Source of the DNA: Clostridiales bacterium | GTDB taxonomy: Bacteria > Bacillota > Clostridia > Oscillospirales > Oscillospiraceae | DNA length: 41,161 nucleotides | NCBI GenBank assembly: GCA_012521555.1 | Contig: JAAYMC010000010.1 | Coordinates: 1-41,161, forward strand | Reading direction: 5' to 3' | Shown: in pieces, positions 1 through 8,514 of the stretch | How the letters are laid out: each line of letters opens with the position of its first letter | Numbering within the stretch: the first letter of the stretch is position 1 | Notes under the pieces: model-generated | What the model was told of the DNA's origin: nothing | Seen by the model: the letters and a program-made list of their open reading frames with translations, nothing else | The model's database searches: none | Made by a program: the position numbers and the translations under genes

Positions 1-839
1 TAAAAGCCCTTCGCCCAGCGCAGCCGCTGCAGCCATGACTGGCGAAAGCTCGTCGGCTGCTCGTCGTAGAGTATCGCATCCTTGCAGAAGGCGATGCGCT
101 CGCCGTCGATAATGTTGGAGACGGAAAACTCGATGTCCTCCGTGAGCAGGAAGAACTTCCAGCCGCCGTATTTCTCGATGATGTCGCGGTGCACCAGAAA
201 GCCCGTGCCGGAGATGGCGCAGCTTGTGCCGAGGAGCATGCGCGCGTGGTTGAGGTAGCGCGACTCGCGCAGGAACCAGAGGGAATAGCCGGCGGAGACC
301 CAGTTGTCGCCGTAGTTTTTCGAGTTGCGGTAGCTTGTGATGATGCGGTAGCCCTGCGAGAAGGTGCGGTTCATCTCCGCGATGTAGTTTGAGTCGAGGA
401 TGTTGTCCGCGTCGAAAACGAAAAAACCGTCGAAAGCGTCGCGGGGGTAGTCCCTGAGGATCTGCGAAAGCAGGAAGTCGAGCGCGTAGCCTTTGCCGAC
501 GCGCTGCTTGTTAAACCGGCGGTAGACGACGGCGCCCTCCGCCTCGGCGACTTCGGCCGTCCTGTCCGTGCAGTTGTCCGCCACGACGAAAACGGTGACA
601 AGCTCGGAGGGGTAGTTTTGCTCCCGGATGCTCCGGATAAGGTGCCCGATGACGCGCTCCTCATTCCGGGCCGAAATCAAAACGGCGTAGCGGTGCATCA
701 CAACGGGGCGCGCCGCCATCTCTTCCCTCTTCTCGCGCCTTTTCATGATGAAGGGGGCGACGAGATAAATCGCCTGATACAGATAACACAGGGTAAATAA
801 AACTGAAAGCGCGATGTTGATCATCGCTATCGTTTCCAT
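1..839 (-). CDS. Family 2 glycosyltransferase, membrane-associated (3' part off the window)
   Basis: The first 279 codons are present and the gene runs off the left edge. An N-terminal hydrophobic helix (about residues 5-30) is followed by a GT-A fold: a VVADNCTD segment for nucleotide-sugar binding, a FDADN metal-binding DxD-like motif near 141, a TED acceptor/base motif at 233-235 and QRLRW at 271-275. QxxRW is typical of processive GT2 enzymes related to cellulose and hyaluronan synthases, so it probably transfers sugars from a nucleotide-sugar donor at the membrane to make an exopolysaccharide or glycolipid. The ATG at 839 is preceded by AAAGGAG at good spacing and by a clear sigma-A promoter. 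More C-terminal membrane helices would be expected beyond the edge. The exact substrate cannot be read. Confidence 0.85.
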   Translation of the reverse strand, partial: METIAMINIALSVLFTLCYLYQAIYLVAPFIMKRREKREEMAARPVVMHRYAVLISARNEERVIGHLIRSIREQNYPSELVTVFVVADNCTDRTAEVAEAEGAVVYRRFNKQRVGKGYALDFLLSQILRDYPRDAFDGFFVFDADNILDSNYIAEMNRTFSQGYRIITSYRNSKNYGDNWVSAGYSLWFLRESRYLNHARMLLGTSCAISGTGFLVHRDIIEKYGGWKFFLLTEDIEFSVSNIIDGERIAFCKDAILYDEQPTSFRQSWLQRLRWAKGF

Positions 840-893
840 GGCAGACGCTCTCCTTTGGTTACGGTGACATAAGACGTATAAAGCCTGCTACTA

Positions 894-922
894 TATATAC
901 CCCTGCCGGCAAATCTTTTCAA
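894..922 (-). promoter_or_regulatory. Sigma-A promoter of the glycosyltransferase gene
   Basis: On the minus strand TTGAAA (922-917) is separated by exactly 17 bases from TATATA (899-894). It lies 55 bases upstream of the start codon. The rest of the 840-1150 gap holds only this promoter, AT-rich sequence and the phosphatase terminator. Confidence 0.7.
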
Positions 923-1091
923 TCTGCTTAATGTAAAATTTAAACTTTCTTAACAACTTAAACTTTGTGAATAATATCGACGGGCTAAATTTTGCGTATT
1001 TGTCCAAAAACAAACCACGTCTGATACATTATGCACCGTTTTCCGGCCTTTCTAAACACAAATTTCTTAATATTTTCCGCGGCGCAGAAAC

Positions 1092-1130
1092 GCAAAAAGA
1101 AATCCCGCGCAAACGGCCGTTTGCGCGGGA
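1092..1130 (-). terminator. Intrinsic terminator of the ABC-permease/phosphatase operon
   Basis: A perfect 28-base palindrome at 1103-1130 (TCCCGCGCAAACGG and its complement) is followed on the minus strand by TTTCTTTTTG. It lies about 20 bases past the phosphatase stop. Confidence 0.85.
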
Positions 1131-1151
1131 TAAGTCTTTATTTAGGCGAGG

Positions 1152-1907
1152 CTATTCTGCTATCATGTGCGCGCGCAGGCGGGAGAGCGTGTCTTCCCCG
1201 AGCCCGCAGCCGCGCAGGTACTCCGTCACGCCGCCGTACGTGTCTTTCAGGTGCTTGAGCAGCCGGCGCATGTTGTCCGGCGGCGTTAAGAAAAACGGCA
1301 GGTACTTTTCAATTTCCCTCTCGCTCATGTCGCGGCGCATGCTCTCAAAGATCCGCTCGTAGACCGGGGCGAGATACTGGTCGGAGACGCTGTAGTCGGC
1401 GACGATGTCGACCTCGTACGCGCCGGCGTGGCCCAGCAGGAGCGCGGCGATGATGCCGGTGCGGTCTTTGCCCATGGCGCAGTTGAAGAGGACGCCGCCT
1501 TCGCTTCCGGCGATGACCGTCATCACGTTGCACACCCAGCTTTTGCGCCGCTCGGCCATTTCGATGTATTTGGCGGCCATGTCGAAGTTCTCCGTGAAGG
1601 GGATTTTGCCCCTTGCCGCGAAGGCGACGCTCTCGTCGAACGCCGGGCAGCAGTGGTAGTCGATGGACTCATCGCCGCAAAGCAGGCTCGGGTGGCGCTC
1701 AATCTCCTCGGCGCCCCGCAGGTCAATCACCGTTTTAATCCCGTAGGCCTTGAGCGCTTCGATATCCTTTTCCGTGATGCTCCGGGGCGCTTCGCTGCGG
1801 ACGGCCGCGCCGTAGCGCGTCATCTTCCCGTCCTTCGTGGGGAAGCCGCCTAAATCCCGGGCGTTGACGAGCCCCTCCAGCGGCAGTCTCCTCAGTCCGT
1901 ATTGCAT
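1152..1907 (-). CDS. Tyrosine/dual-specificity protein phosphatase (Y_phosphatase3 type)
   Basis: A 251-residue cytoplasmic phosphatase of the bacterial tyrosine/lipid phosphatase family. The N-terminal NARDLGG motif (15-21) is a family hallmark. The catalytic P-loop is C143-A-M-G-K-D-R149 (CX5R) followed by TGI; Cys143 is the nucleophile and Arg149 binds phosphate. No signal peptide or membrane helix is visible. The ATG is preceded by AGGAG and starts 10 bases after the permease stop codon, so it is the third gene of an operon with the ABC transporter, and a strong terminator follows. Homologues dephosphorylate phosphotyrosine and in some cases phosphoinositides. The substrate here, and why it travels with an FtsX-type exporter, are unknown. 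Confidence 0.88.
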   Translation of the reverse strand: MQYGLRRLPLEGLVNARDLGGFPTKDGKMTRYGAAVRSEAPRSITEKDIEALKAYGIKTVIDLRGAEEIERHPSLLCGDESIDYHCCPAFDESVAFAARGKIPFTENFDMAAKYIEMAERRKSWVCNVMTVIAGSEGGVLFNCAMGKDRTGIIAALLLGHAGAYEVDIVADYSVSDQYLAPVYERIFESMRRDMSEREIEKYLPFFLTPPDNMRRLLKHLKDTYGGVTEYLRGCGLGEDTLSRLRAHMIAE

Positions 1908-1917
1908 GGCGTCTCTC

Positions 1918-4900
1918 CTATTCGTTTATTTTCAGCGACTCGACCATGTTGATCTTCATCATCCGGCGGTGGCCGACGACGTTCACCGCCACGGTAAAGA
2001 CAATCGTGAGCAGGGCCGCGAAAATGTAGCTCGGCGCGCGGACGTCCCGCCCGAACATGATAAAGCTCAGCTCCACGGTGCCAATCAGCCACTTGTGCAG
2101 GAAGTAGCCGCCGACAAGGCCGAGCGCCACGCCCATGAGGGTCAAGACCGCGTTTTCACGGAACACGTACATGGACACTTCCCAGTCGAAAAACCCGAGG
2201 ACCTTGATCGTGGCAAGCTCCCGCATCCGCTCCGTGATGTTGATGTTCGTGAGGTTGTACAGCACCACGAACGCGAGCAGCGCCGCGGAGACGAGCAGGA
2301 CGACGACGACGGAGTCGACGCTCTTCATCGAGTCGCTGAAGTACTCGGCCAGCTCGATGAAGCTGGAGACGTATGCGATGCCGTCGATTTTGAGCAGCTC
2401 CGCCGCCGCGTGGGCGGGCGTCTGCCCGGCAGCCTCGTCGATGTGGATGAGAATCTGGGACGGCTCGAACGCCTTCCCGAACACGCTCTCGTAGTATGCG
2501 CGGGACATGTACAGATAATGCCCGGCGTACTGCTCCGTCGTGCCGCTTACGTTGGCATTATATACCGAATCCGTCCAAAGCTCAACCGTATCGCCCGCTT
2601 CAAGGTCAAGAAGCTCCGAGAGCTTTTCCGTCACAATCGCGCCGCTCTCGGTGAGCTCCACCGGCGTGTGCTCCTTTCGGTCGCGCAGCGTGATAAAGCG
2701 GTGCAGGCGCCCGGTATCCTGCGGGATGAGCACTTCCGCCGTCTCCTTCGCGCCGTTTAGGGAGACGTCGACATTGACGGTGTCGATAAACAGGTACTCG
2801 GCAAACTCCAGCTTGTCGAGGGCTTTCGTGAGCGCGTCATAGTCGTACGCGCCGTCCAGGTACGCGCGCAGCTGGTAGGTGTAGATTTCCCCGAACTGCT
2901 TGTTTGTGATGTCCGTAATCGAGTCGCGCAGGCCGAGGGCCGCCACGATGAGGGCCGTGCACCCGGCGATGCCCGCGAGGGTCATAAACAGCCGCTTTTT
3001 AAACCGGAAGATGTTGCGCGTCGTGACCTTCGAGAAAAACGACAGCCGCCGCCACAAGGGCGTGACGCGCTCAAGCAGCACGCGCTTGCCCGGAAGCGGC
3101 GCGCGGGGCCGCAGGAGGGAGGCCGGCGTCTCCCTGAGGGTGCTGTAGCAGGCCATAACCGTCGCGCCGACGGTGCAGATAAGCACCCCCGCCGCCGCGA
3201 AGATTGCCGCGGGGACGTGGATGTGCGTGACGGTGCGGGGCAGCTCGTAGAGGATGGAGTAGGCCCGCAGGACAAACCACGGCAGGAACAGGCTCCCGAA
3301 AATCACGCCCGGGACGTAGCCGGCCACCGTCGCCACAAGGCTGTAGACGACGAATTTGGCCGCCGTCGTCGCGCCCGGGTAGCCGAGCGCCTTGTAGGTG
3401 CCGATTTCCGTGCGCTTTTCCTCCACCATGCGCGTCATCGTCGTCAGGCTCACGAGGGCGGCGACGAGGAAGAAGATGAGCGGGAAGACGTTCGCGATGT
3501 GGCCGATGCGGTCGGCGTCCTCGGCGAAGTTTTTGTAACCCGTGTTGGCATCGCGGTCGTCGACATACCACTCCCCTTCGGGGATGTCGGCGATTTTCTC
3601 CTCGGCGTCTTTGAGTTCCTTTTCGGCGTCGGCAAGCTTTACCTTGCCGTCCGCGACCTTTTCCTCGTTTTCGGCAATCTCCGCCTCGGCGTCACTGAGC
3701 TCCCGCTCGGCCTTTGCGATCTCCTCTTCGCCGCGGTGCTTTTGCTCCTCGTATTCCTCTTGCCCTTCCTTTAGTTTCCTCAGGCCCTCGTCGTACTCGC
3801 GCTGGGCGTCAGCGAGGCGCTGCTCGGCTGCGGCAAACTCCTGCTCCGCCTGCGCGCGCTTTGCACTCAGCTCGGCTTCGGCCGCGTCGAGCTTTTCCTT
3901 TTCCGCGTCGAGCTGCCGCTTTGCGGCATTGAGCTCCGCCTCGGCCGCCTCGATGGCCGCCTTCTGCTCTGGCATCGCGCTGCGGATAAACTCCGGCAGG
4001 GCGTTCCACTCCTCAAGCTTCTGGTCAAACTCCGCCCGCTTTTCCTCGTACTCCGCGTACGCTTTTTCAAGCTCGGCGCGCCCTTCGGCAATCTGGCGCG
4101 CGGCGTCTTCAAATTCGGTACGCGCTTTTTCCTTTTGCGTGAAAAGCTCGCTCCAGCCCCTGTCAATCTCGTCGGCGGCGTCACGGAGCTTCCGCTCGGC
4201 GTCGGCAAGCTCGCGCTCGGCGTCGGCAAGCTCACGTTTGAGCGTCTCTTTCCCTTCCTCCAGCTCGCGCCGGCCGTCTTCGAGCTTTTGCCGCGCGTCG
4301 GCAAGCTGCTCTTCGGCGTCGAGGAGCTCGGCCTTCTTCTCCTCAAGGGTCTCTTTCGCCTCGTCGAGCTCCTTTTGCGCCTCGGAGACGATTTCCTCGC
4401 GGCGCAGCTGCGCGCGCTCCGGCGCGATGCTCTCAATCGCCTCAAGGACGGGCCGGACGGCCCTGTCGTACCCGCCGGAGTAGGCCACTTCCTCCAGCGC
4501 GCCCGCGACGGTGACGTACGCCGCGGTGTAGTAGTCGAGCGAGACCGCTTCGGGCAGAATGACGGCGTAGGCCGTCACCGACCCGCTGCCGAGCGTGGAC
4601 GGCCCCCTCTGCGCCTTCGAGACGTAAAGCGGCGAGCGCACAAGGCCCGTTATCGTAAACTCCGTGACTTTGAGCGCGTCCTCCATCCCGTCGGGCAGGT
4701 GGCGCACCTCGAAGCGGTCGCCGATCTGAAGGCCCGTTCCCGCGAGGAACAGCTCCTCCACGGCGCACTCGTCCGCCTTTTCGGGCAGCCGCCCTTCGAG
4801 AAGCTCCGGCACGTTGATGCCGCCCTGCCCCATCGTCTCAAGGGAGACGACGGTTTCCGCCGCGTCCTTGTGGAACGGGGCGATGAGTGCGTGAATGACG

Positions 4901-5169
4901 TGCCCGCCCGCCGCTTTGGTAACGCCCTCGATTTCAGACAGCGCTTCAATATCCTCCTGCTTAAGCCCCAGCGTGGAGCGCACGAGGATGTCGTACATGG
5001 CGTGCGCGTCGGCGTACGCGTCCACGGTGCGGTGCATCGACGGGCGCGCGCCCCTCAGGCCCGTAAAAAAAGCGGCCGCGAGAAAAACAAGCACCGCGAT
5101 GGAGATAAACCGGCTGCGCGTGCGGATGATCTCGCGCAGGATGTCTTTAACCGTCGCTTTCCTTACCAT
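1918..5169 (-). CDS. FtsX/MacB-family ABC transporter permease with very long extracytoplasmic coiled coil
   Basis: A 1083-residue permease with two FtsX units. One membrane helix lies near residues 18-38. A globular part follows to about 255, then about 290 residues (roughly 258-545) rich in Glu, Lys, Ala and Leu that read as one continuous coiled coil. The first FtsX helix cluster (about 575-705) contains the cytoplasmic loop EKRTEIGTYKALG. A second soluble domain is followed by another FtsX cluster (about 950-1075) with TERMRELATIKVLG. These loops contact the ATPase in this family. The start overlaps the ATPase stop by 7 bases (ATGGTAA), with GAGGAAA upstream, so translation is probably coupled. 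Such systems are usually mechanotransducers or lipid/peptide exporters rather than simple pumps. The cargo is unknown. Confidence 0.87.
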   Translation of the reverse strand: MVRKATVKDILREIIRTRSRFISIAVLVFLAAAFFTGLRGARPSMHRTVDAYADAHAMYDILVRSTLGLKQEDIEALSEIEGVTKAAGGHVIHALIAPFHKDAAETVVSLETMGQGGINVPELLEGRLPEKADECAVEELFLAGTGLQIGDRFEVRHLPDGMEDALKVTEFTITGLVRSPLYVSKAQRGPSTLGSGSVTAYAVILPEAVSLDYYTAAYVTVAGALEEVAYSGGYDRAVRPVLEAIESIAPERAQLRREEIVSEAQKELDEAKETLEEKKAELLDAEEQLADARQKLEDGRRELEEGKETLKRELADAERELADAERKLRDAADEIDRGWSELFTQKEKARTEFEDAARQIAEGRAELEKAYAEYEEKRAEFDQKLEEWNALPEFIRSAMPEQKAAIEAAEAELNAAKRQLDAEKEKLDAAEAELSAKRAQAEQEFAAAEQRLADAQREYDEGLRKLKEGQEEYEEQKHRGEEEIAKAERELSDAEAEIAENEEKVADGKVKLADAEKELKDAEEKIADIPEGEWYVDDRDANTGYKNFAEDADRIGHIANVFPLIFFLVAALVSLTTMTRMVEEKRTEIGTYKALGYPGATTAAKFVVYSLVATVAGYVPGVIFGSLFLPWFVLRAYSILYELPRTVTHIHVPAAIFAAAGVLICTVGATVMACYSTLRETPASLLRPRAPLPGKRVLLERVTPLWRRLSFFSKVTTRNIFRFKKRLFMTLAGIAGCTALIVAALGLRDSITDITNKQFGEIYTYQLRAYLDGAYDYDALTKALDKLEFAEYLFIDTVNVDVSLNGAKETAEVLIPQDTGRLHRFITLRDRKEHTPVELTESGAIVTEKLSELLDLEAGDTVELWTDSVYNANVSGTTEQYAGHYLYMSRAYYESVFGKAFEPSQILIHIDEAAGQTPAHAAAELLKIDGIAYVSSFIELAEYFSDSMKSVDSVVVVLLVSAALLAFVVLYNLTNINITERMRELATIKVLGFFDWEVSMYVFRENAVLTLMGVALGLVGGYFLHKWLIGTVELSFIMFGRDVRAPSYIFAALLTIVFTVAVNVVGHRRMMKINMVESLKINE

Positions 5170-5864
5170 TCGATTTCCTCTATCGGCCTGACGTTTCTGT
5201 TGATTTCCACCCGTTCGGCCACGCCGTTTTTGATGCGGATAATCTTATCCGCCATCGGCGTGATGGCCTGGTTGTGCGTGATGACAACGACGGTCATCCC
5301 CTTTTCGCGGCACGTCTGCTGCAAAAGCCGCAGCACGGCCTTGCCCGTGTTGTAGTCGAGCGCGCCCGTCGGCTCGTCGCACAGCAGGAGTTTCGGGCTT
5401 TTGGCCAGCGCCCGCGCGATGGCCACGCGCTGCTGCTCCCCGCCGGAAAGCTGCGCCGGGAAGTTTTTCATCCGGTCCTCCAGCCCCACTTCCCTAAGCA
5501 GCTCCGCCGCGTCGAGCGGATTGCGCGACAGCTGCGTGGCAATCTCCACGTTTTCCAGCGCCGTGAGGTTTTGTATGAGGTTGTAAAACTGGAAGACGAA
5601 GCCGATGTCGTACCGGCGGTAGGCAGTCAGCTCCCGCTTGGACATGGCGCTCACGCACCGCCCGTCGACGTAGATCGTCCCGCTCGTGGCGGACTCCATC
5701 CCGCCGAGAAGGTTCAAGGTCGTCGTCTTCCCCGCGCCGGACGGGCCGACGATGACGGCAAATTCCCCTTTTTCAATGGAAAAGCTCACGCCCCGAAGCG
5801 CCCGCGTGATTACTTCACCCGTCTTGTATTCTTTTGTGACGTTGTCAAACACGATATAGCTCAT
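5163..5864 (-). CDS. ABC transporter ATP-binding protein (LolD/MacB/FtsE class)
   Basis: A 233-residue ATPase with Walker [10 protein letters not shown] from residue 40, signature LSGGEQQR at 139-146, Walker [13 protein letters not shown] at 159-170 and an H-loop in VVVITHN. The class is the one that pairs with FtsX/MacB permeases, and the partner permease follows directly with a 7-base overlap. It powers the permease by ATP hydrolysis at the inner face of the membrane. The ATG at 5864 has only a weak ribosome binding site; a better one sits 25 bases upstream in front of a short overlapping reading frame (5845-5883), so initiation may depend on that leader. A promoter lies at 5947-5974. Confidence 0.92.
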   Translation of the reverse strand: MSYIVFDNVTKEYKTGEVITRALRGVSFSIEKGEFAVIVGPSGAGKTTTLNLLGGMESATSGTIYVDGRCVSAMSKRELTAYRRYDIGFVFQFYNLIQNLTALENVEIATQLSRNPLDAAELLREVGLEDRMKNFPAQLSGGEQQRVAIARALAKSPKLLLCDEPTGALDYNTGKAVLRLLQQTCREKGMTVVVITHNQAITPMADKIIRIKNGVAERVEINRNVRPIEEIEW

Positions 5865-5883
5865 AAACTGCTCTGTCTTTCAT
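5845..5883 (-). CDS. Possible 12-residue leader peptide overlapping the ABC ATPase start
   Basis: An ATG at 5883 with GAGGAAA 5 bases upstream opens a frame encoding [12 protein letters not shown] and stops at 5845, 20 bases inside the ATPase gene in another frame. Its ribosome binding site is better than that of the ATPase, which would fit translational coupling. There is no codon pattern that suggests amino-acid sensing. It could be chance. Confidence 0.3.
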   Translation of the reverse strand: MKDRAVYELYRV

Positions 5884-5946
5884 CAGGATTTCCTCTGCGC
5901 CGCCCGCGCCGGACACGGCGCACGATAGGCGACACAGTGTATATTA

Positions 5947-5974
5947 ATTATACAAAACTCCTGTGAAAACTCAA
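5947..5974 (-). promoter_or_regulatory. Sigma-A promoter of the ABC/phosphatase operon
   Basis: TTGAGT (5974-5969), 16 bases, TATAAT (5952-5947) on the minus strand. The remainder of the divergent 5884-6290 gap contains the NYN promoter and otherwise nothing I can interpret. Confidence 0.65.
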
Positions 5975-6184
5975 CAACCACGCCACGTTCGTTTTGTGCA
6001 ATACTGGACAGCGCCGGGCTATTGTGTTGGAAAAAAGGGTTGCCAATTTGTTAATTTTTCGTAAACGCCGCGCCGCCGTTTTCGCTGCCGCCTTATCCCG
6101 CGCCCGCCCGACAAAATGCGACGCGTTTTTCGCCCCCGCCGTGCGTAAAATTGCATAAAGGACTTGCGCCCGCTTTACTTGCTA

Positions 6185-6213
6185 TTGTCACGCCCCGCCC
6201 GTTCTTTTATAAT
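6185..6213 (+). promoter_or_regulatory. Sigma-A promoter of the NYN/metallophosphoesterase operon
   Basis: TTGTCA (6185-6190), 17 bases, perfect TATAAT (6208-6213). Transcription should begin near 6220, which rules out the upstream TTG at 6219 as a translation start. Confidence 0.8.
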
Positions 6214-6290
6214 GGGTCTTGATAAAATCCGGCAGGCGAGCCAAACGGGCGCTATCGGCACAACGCGCCTGCGAAAGAAGGGATTACAAC

Positions 6291-7097
6291 TTGTCAAACA
6301 GAGCACTGAGCGCCGGCAATCTCCGACTTGCCGTTTTAATCGACGCGGAAAACGTCCCGCGCAGCTGCATCAAAAGCGTGATGGAGGAAATCGCCATCTA
6401 CGGCACGCCCACCATCAAGCGCATCTACGGCGACTGGACGAATCCGGCCAACTCCGGCTGGAAAAACGCGCTGCTCGAGCACGCCATCACGCCCATCCAG
6501 CAGTACAGCTACACGTTCGGCAAAAACTCGTCCGACTCGGCGATGATTATCGACGCGATGGACATCCTCTACACCGAAAAGACGGACGGGTTTGTCATCG
6601 TCTCCAGCGACAGCGACTTTACGCGCCTTGCCATCCGCCTGCGCGAGGCGGGCCAGCGCGTCATCGGCATCGGGGAAAAGAAGACGCCCAGCCCCTTTAT
6701 CGCCGCGTGCGATAAGTTTACTTACATCGAAGTCATCCGCGCCGCGTTCGAGGAAAAGATGGCCGACGACGAGCGCGCCAAGGCCGCGGAAAAGGTTAAG
6801 GCAAAGACGCCGCCCCCCGCGGCGGCCAACCACGCCCGGCCCCGCACGAAAGTCCCGGAGGCCGTCGTCCAGCTGCTCGTCGACTCCGTCGCCGACCTCG
6901 CGGGGGACAACGAATGGGTCTTCATGGGGGATCTCGGCAACCTCATCCTCAAAAAGCAGCCCGACTTCGACCACCGCAATTACGGGTTTAAGAGCCTGTC
7001 CGCGCTCATCAAATCCATCGACCGCTTCGAGGTCGACTTCCGCCAGACGGCCGACCCCAACATCAAGCACCCGTACGTCAGGGACCGCGAAGCATGA
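6291..7097 (+). CDS. NYN-domain (PIN-like) protein with C-terminal OST-HTH/LOTUS domain
   Basis: 268 residues from a TTG at 6291, preceded by AAGAAGGG at correct spacing. The longer frame back to 6219 would start at the transcription start point. The N-terminal half is a NYN nuclease-like domain: LIDAENV carries the first acidic residue, then IYGDW, SDSAMIIDAMD and VSSDSDF supply the expected conserved acidic positions. After a basic Pro/Ala linker, the last ~70 residues resemble the OST-HTH/LOTUS fold that binds RNA. NYN-LOTUS proteins are presumed RNA endonucleases or RNA-binding regulators acting in the cytoplasm. The gene overlaps the metallophosphoesterase start by 4 bases (ATGA), so the two are co-translated. 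Confidence 0.87.
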   Translation: MSNRALSAGNLRLAVLIDAENVPRSCIKSVMEEIAIYGTPTIKRIYGDWTNPANSGWKNALLEHAITPIQQYSYTFGKNSSDSAMIIDAMDILYTEKTDGFVIVSSDSDFTRLAIRLREAGQRVIGIGEKKTPSPFIAACDKFTYIEVIRAAFEEKMADDERAKAAEKVKAKTPPPAAANHARPRTKVPEAVVQLLVDSVADLAGDNEWVFMGDLGNLILKKQPDFDHRNYGFKSLSALIKSIDRFEVDFRQTADPNIKHPYVRDREA

Positions 7098-7960
7098 TTT
7101 TCATCAGCTACGAAAAGCAGCGCCCGCGCCGCCGACGATGGCCACGGGCGCTTGCCGTCCTTGCCCTTCTTTTCGTCCTGTTGCTGCTGGACAGCAACTT
7201 CCGCCTTGTGACAACGCGTGTGGAGGTTACCTCCCCCAGAATCCCGCCGGAGTTTGACGGCTTTGCCGTCGCGCATCTGTCCGACGTCCACGCGGCCGTG
7301 TTCGGGCGGGACAACAAGGGGCTTATCGAAAAAGTCAGGCGGGCCGGGCCCGACGCCATCGCCATCACGGGCGACCTCATCAACAACAAGGACGACCTCG
7401 AAATCGTTGAGCCCCTGCTCCACGCGCTCGTCCAGATCGCGCCGGTCTATTACGTCACGGGCAACCACGAGTGGGACTCCGGCGCCGTCAGAGAGCTTTT
7501 TGCCCTTTTGAAAGACACCGGCGTGCGTGCTTTGCGCAACGAGTACGATGTCCTTGAAAAAGGCGGCGCGCGCCTGATTCTCGCCGGCATCGACGACCCG
7601 AACGGCCCCTACGACATGCCAAAGCCCGAGGAGGTTCTCCCGCGCATCCGCCAAAAGGAGGGGGACGGGCCTTACCTCATCCTGCTTGCGCACCGCAACA
7701 AGTACCTGCCGCGCCTTGCTCCATACGGCGTTGACCTCATCCTCTCCGGGCACGCCCACGGCGGCATGATCCGCCTGCCCTTTACGGACGGGCTCATCGG
7801 CCCGAGCCGCGAGTGGCTGCCGGAGTACACAAGCGGCCTGTACGAGATGGGCGGCGCGAAGATGTTCGTCTCGCGCGGCGTCGGCAACCGCACGGGCTTC
7901 CCGCGCTTTCTCAACAACCCGGAGCTGGCCATCCTCGTCCTGCGAAGCGAGGCGGCGTGA
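7094..7960 (+). CDS. Membrane-anchored metallophosphoesterase (YkuE/YaeI-like)
   Basis: 288 residues. A very basic N-terminus (RRRRWPR) is followed by one hydrophobic anchor helix (about 19-33), which predicts an extracytoplasmic catalytic domain. Metal-binding motifs of the calcineurin-like fold appear in order: SDVH (63-66), GDLI (93-96), GNHEW (123-127) and SGHAHGG near 219. Relatives such as B. subtilis YkuE act on cell-wall or lipid phosphoesters; the substrate here is not evident. The start overlaps the NYN gene by 4 bases. No convincing intrinsic terminator follows. Confidence 0.88.
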   Translation: MIFISYEKQRPRRRRWPRALAVLALLFVLLLLDSNFRLVTTRVEVTSPRIPPEFDGFAVAHLSDVHAAVFGRDNKGLIEKVRRAGPDAIAITGDLINNKDDLEIVEPLLHALVQIAPVYYVTGNHEWDSGAVRELFALLKDTGVRALRNEYDVLEKGGARLILAGIDDPNGPYDMPKPEEVLPRIRQKEGDGPYLILLAHRNKYLPRLAPYGVDLILSGHAHGGMIRLPFTDGLIGPSREWLPEYTSGLYEMGGAKMFVSRGVGNRTGFPRFLNNPELAILVLRSEAA

Positions 7961-8183
7961 CGCGCCGGGCGTAAACGCGCCGCATCCGCGTACGTTGCGC
8001 CGGCCGCTTTGCGCCGCCGGGCGCTCGCCGTTGCCGTTTGTTCGCCTCTTTGCGGCCGCGCAGCAAATAAAATCCGCTTGCCAAGGGCGGCGCCTCCTGT
8101 ATAGGCGCTCATTTATTCAGCACACATCCCGCTCCTCGCGCATAAAATGGAAACTACGCCGCAATTCATTTACAGCGGCGCTG

Positions 8184-8212
8184 GCATATTCCCCGCCCCG
8201 CGCGCATAGAAT
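8184..8212 (+). promoter_or_regulatory. Sigma-E-like (mother-cell sporulation) promoter
   Basis: GCATATT (8184-8190), 14 bases, CATAGAAT (8205-8212). This fits the B. subtilis sigma-E consensus (KMATATT, 14-15 bases, CATACAnT). The CATAnnnTA pattern of sigma-K -10 elements is also present. It lies 38 bases upstream of a small gene with a strong ribosome binding site. The rest of 7961-8250 shows nothing I can interpret. Confidence 0.5.
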
Positions 8213-8250
8213 AAAACGTTATCACTTTTTCTGAGGGGAGTGAGGCATAT

Positions 8251-8370
8251 ATGCTTTACCGTTTATGCGACCCGGCGGACGCCGGCATGCCGCCCGGCCA
8301 GGATGTCGACGATCTGATTTACGGCAACACGCCCGCTCCTCCGAGCGACCGTGTCGTTTCCTACATTTAG
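8251..8370 (+). CDS. Small 39-residue protein of unknown function, possibly sporulation-expressed
   Basis: ATG at 8251 follows GAGGGGAGTGAGG, a strong ribosome binding site, and the frame runs 39 codons to TAG at 8370. The product is acidic and Pro/Gly/Asp-rich (it contains DPADAGMPPGQDVDDLIYG), with one Cys and no membrane helix or signal. I do not recognise the family. The sigma-E-like promoter upstream and the promoter of prfB downstream (8407) define a monocistronic unit, which argues for a real gene, but the length leaves room for chance. Confidence 0.55.
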   Translation: MLYRLCDPADAGMPPGQDVDDLIYGNTPAPPSDRVVSYI

Positions 8371-8406
8371 TTTGGGCCGCGCCGGGGCTGTGACGCGCGC
8401 CTCGGC

Positions 8407-8435
8407 TTTACTCTTTTGAAAGTTTTTTGTATAAT
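8407..8435 (+). promoter_or_regulatory. Sigma-A promoter of prfB
   Basis: TTTACT (8407-8412), 17 bases, TATAAT (8430-8435), giving a leader of about 70 bases. Confidence 0.7.
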
Positions 8436-8514
8436 GGTATCCGTCTTACGCCGCCCGGTTTTCGAGCGGCGATGTTTTAACCGAAGAAACTGAATAGAAA
8501 GCGCAGGACACGCT

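Noticed and set aside
967-1362. 131-codon frame across the 1.0-1.36 kb gap
   Set aside because: It runs through the phosphatase terminator palindrome and into the antisense of the phosphatase.
3542-4483. Long Ser/Ala-rich frame on the plus strand opposite the permease coiled coil
   Set aside because: It is the antisense reading of Glu/Lys/Ala codons in a clear gene, with no ribosome binding site.
6219-6290. Longer N-terminus for the NYN protein from TTG 6219
   Set aside because: The start would coincide with the predicted transcription start; TTG 6291 has the ribosome binding site.
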